In this document: positions 31,923 to 32,930 of the stretch, in pieces
How positions within the stretch are numbered: position 1 is the stretch's first letter
How the letters are laid out: every line of letters starts with the position of its first letter
Source: Muribaculaceae bacterium
Lineage (GTDB): Bacteria > Bacteroidota > Bacteroidia > Bacteroidales > Muribaculaceae
Direction: 5' to 3'
Assembly: GCA_016290325.1 (NCBI GenBank)
Contig: JAEETL010000032.1
Location: forward strand, 1-32,930
DNA: 32,930 nucleotides
Program-made: the position numbers and the translations under genes
The notes under the pieces: model-generated
Databases searched by the model: none
What the model was told of the DNA's origin: nothing
What the model saw: only the letters and a program-made list of their open reading frames with translations

Positions 31923-31970
31923 TGCTCCGTAACGCCTAAATAAAATACGTTACGGAGCACTATTTTTATA
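31923..31970 (+). terminator. Terminator-type hairpin, family copy 2
   Basis: A perfect 12-bp stem (TGCTCCGTAACG 31923-31934 with CGTTACGGAGCA 31948-31959), followed by CTATTTTTATA. It lies 25 bp past the stop of the 114-residue gene. It shares core and tail with the hairpins at 11734-11778 and 31979-32021. Confidence 0.7.
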
Positions 31971-31978
31971 TTTTACCC

Positions 31979-32021
31979 CTCCGTAACGCTATTAAATTTG
32001 CCGTTACGGAGCACTATTTTT
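31979..32021 (+). terminator. Terminator-type hairpin, family copy 3
   Basis: A 10-bp stem (CTCCGTAACG 31979-31988 with CGTTACGGAG 32002-32011), followed by CACTATTTTTAA. It is directly after copy 2 and just before the operator block of the second barrel gene. Confidence 0.65.
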
Positions 32022-32085
32022 AACACCCTAAAGTGTGAAAATAAGAATATAATGGTGTAAAGTTGCAACTTTTCACCCCTCGGTG
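32019..32085. promoter_or_regulatory. Paired CAC-N6-GTG operators upstream of barrel gene 2
   Basis: Site 1 is CACCCTAAAGTG (32024-32035), identical to the gene 1 site. Site 2 is CACCCCTCGGTG (32074-32085). Their centres are 50 bp apart, as at gene 1. The 24-base block 32019-32042 is identical to 29113-29136. Confidence 0.65.
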
Positions 32086-32088
32086 AAC

Positions 32089-32156
32089 GTCTATAGGGAA
32101 AAAGGTAGGATACTATTCCTGCCCGACAAGACGATAACTCAATAAAACCTATAGAC
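32089..32156. promoter_or_regulatory. Inverted repeat bracketing the barrel gene 2 promoter region
   Basis: Arms GTCTATAGG (32089-32097) and CCTATAGAC (32148-32156), 9 bp perfect. The right arm ends 2 bp before the ATG. The layout matches that at gene 1, but the arm sequence differs. A weak -7-like TACTATTC sits at 32111-32118. Confidence 0.55.
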
Positions 32157-32158
32157 AA

Positions 32159-32930
32159 ATGAGAAGACACTTTTTTACACTGATGATTGCACTGCTGGCC
32201 GTGATGACGGCCACCGCCGACACATTTACAGGACGCGTGGTCGATGAGACACAGGCTCCAGTCCCCTTTGCTAACGTGGTGCTGCTCAATGCCAACGACA
32301 GCGCCTTTGTGGCAGGAACCACGACTAGCAATGACGGAACTTTCAATATCTCCGGCAATGCATCAAAACCGATTTTAAAGATTTCCTATCTGGGTTACAA
32401 GACGCTGGTGCTAGATGCAGCAGGCAGCAACTTGGGCACCATCGCACTGGAGCCCGAGGCGACCATGCTGGGCGAAGTCATGGTCAAGGGCCAGCGCCCT
32501 GCCTTCAAGTTAACGACCGAGGGCCTGAAGACCGACGTGGAGAACACCCTTTTGAGCAAAGTGGGCACCGCCAAGGCCGTGCTCGAGAATCTGCCGGGCG
32601 TGCAGCGCAAGAAGGACGGCATCGAGGTCTTCGGCAAGGGCACGCCGCTCATCTACATCAACGGACGCAAACTGCAGAGCCAGACCGAACTGGACCAACT
32701 CAGCAGCGAGGACATCCAGAGCGTGGAGCTGATTACCAATCCTGGGGCGAAGTATGATGCCACGGTCGAGTCGGTCATCCTCATCAAGACCAAGCGTCCT
32801 CAAGGCGAGGGCTTCAGTTTCAACACCCAGGCTTCCTATTATGCGGCCGAGCGTCCTGACCTGGACTTAGGCACAAATTGGAACTACCGCCACAAGGGGC
32901 TTGATGTGTTCGGCAGCGTGTGGTACAACG
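32159..32930 (+). CDS. Outer membrane beta-barrel protein, paralog of barrel gene 1, 3' end cut by window edge
   Basis: The frame from the ATG at 32159 stays open to the window end (257 complete codons visible). The signal peptide is about 1-20 (MTATA|DTF). The carboxypeptidase-regulatory-like domain is about 21-100 (GRVVDETQAPVPFANVVLLN, DGTFNISG). The plug-like region contains TAKAVLENLPGVQRKKDGIEVFGKGTPLIYINGRKL and NPGAKYDATVESVILIKTK. Barrel strands have begun by the edge. The domain order and several segments match barrel gene 1, so the two are tandem paralogs with shared operators. The function is probably surface ligand binding or import. Confidence 0.88.
   Translation, partial: MRRHFFTLMIALLAVMTATADTFTGRVVDETQAPVPFANVVLLNANDSAFVAGTTTSNDGTFNISGNASKPILKISYLGYKTLVLDAAGSNLGTIALEPEATMLGEVMVKGQRPAFKLTTEGLKTDVENTLLSKVGTAKAVLENLPGVQRKKDGIEVFGKGTPLIYINGRKLQSQTELDQLSSEDIQSVELITNPGAKYDATVESVILIKTKRPQGEGFSFNTQASYYAAERPDLDLGTNWNYRHKGLDVFGSVWYN

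Noticed and set aside
1..32930. CRISPR array, prophage, IS element or integrase
   Set aside because: No regularly spaced repeats, transposase, integrase or phage structural genes were seen on either strand. The short repeats reported are of other kinds.

Overview
This window reads as a chromosomal segment of a Bacteroidales bacterium (class Bacteroidia). A Muribaculaceae- or Prevotellaceae-like gut or oral lineage is my guess; the sequence alone does not settle the family. Three things support the order. Many genes are preceded by the Bacteroidetes promoter (a TTG/TTTG -33 box, 19-21 bp, then TAnnTTTG) and none shows a clear Shine-Dalgarno site. The gene families are typical: a TonB receptor with a carboxypeptidase-regulatory N-terminus, CarboxypepD_reg/OMP_b-brl_3 proteins, DUF5689, DUF1573, an SPFH plus Arc-like pair, and GYF_2 (DUF4339) proteins. 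MeaB fits methylmalonyl-CoA (propionate) metabolism. No phage, IS element, integrase, CRISPR array or rRNA was seen.

Layout. 1-2430 (+): end of a DUF554 membrane protein, an outer-membrane phospholipase A, a GYF_2-CD225 membrane protein and a DUF2752 protein. 2450-5495 (-): tRNA-Gln, tyrS, and two proteins sharing a DUF4359-like domain, one also carrying GYF_2. 5729-8516 (+): an SPFH/band-7 protein, an Arc-like ribbon-helix-helix protein and three related membrane proteins, one only a quarter-length copy. 8523-11609 (-): an AAA ATPase with a palindrome at its start, then a LytS/LytTR two-component pair. 11803-17990 (-): a TonB-dependent receptor, a DUF5689 lipoprotein and a secreted endonuclease/exonuclease/phosphatase, which look like one uptake-and-cleavage operon. 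18197-23031 (-): a SemiSWEET transporter, a tricorn-like protease and a secreted DUF2059-like protein. 23207-26980 (+): two DUF1573 proteins, then meaB, a lipoprotein and a NUDIX hydrolase. 26981-27388 has no protein gene but holds a candidate small RNA. 27389-28231 (+) is a DUF3298 lipoprotein. The right end has a LuxR-type regulator (-) facing two paralogous outer-membrane beta-barrel genes (+), the second cut by the window edge.

The most notable structure is regulatory. The two paralogous barrel genes are each preceded by a pair of CAC-N6-GTG palindromes. The pair has exactly the same 50 bp centre-to-centre spacing at both genes, with 24-nt and 15-nt blocks shared between loci. Nearer each start codon, both loci carry an inverted repeat that is perfectly paired within the locus but different in sequence between loci. 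Other notable signals are the candidate small RNA with its own promoter, palindrome and terminator; a three-copy family of terminator-like hairpins; a symmetrical operator at the start site of the SPFH operon; and several unexplained short repeats.
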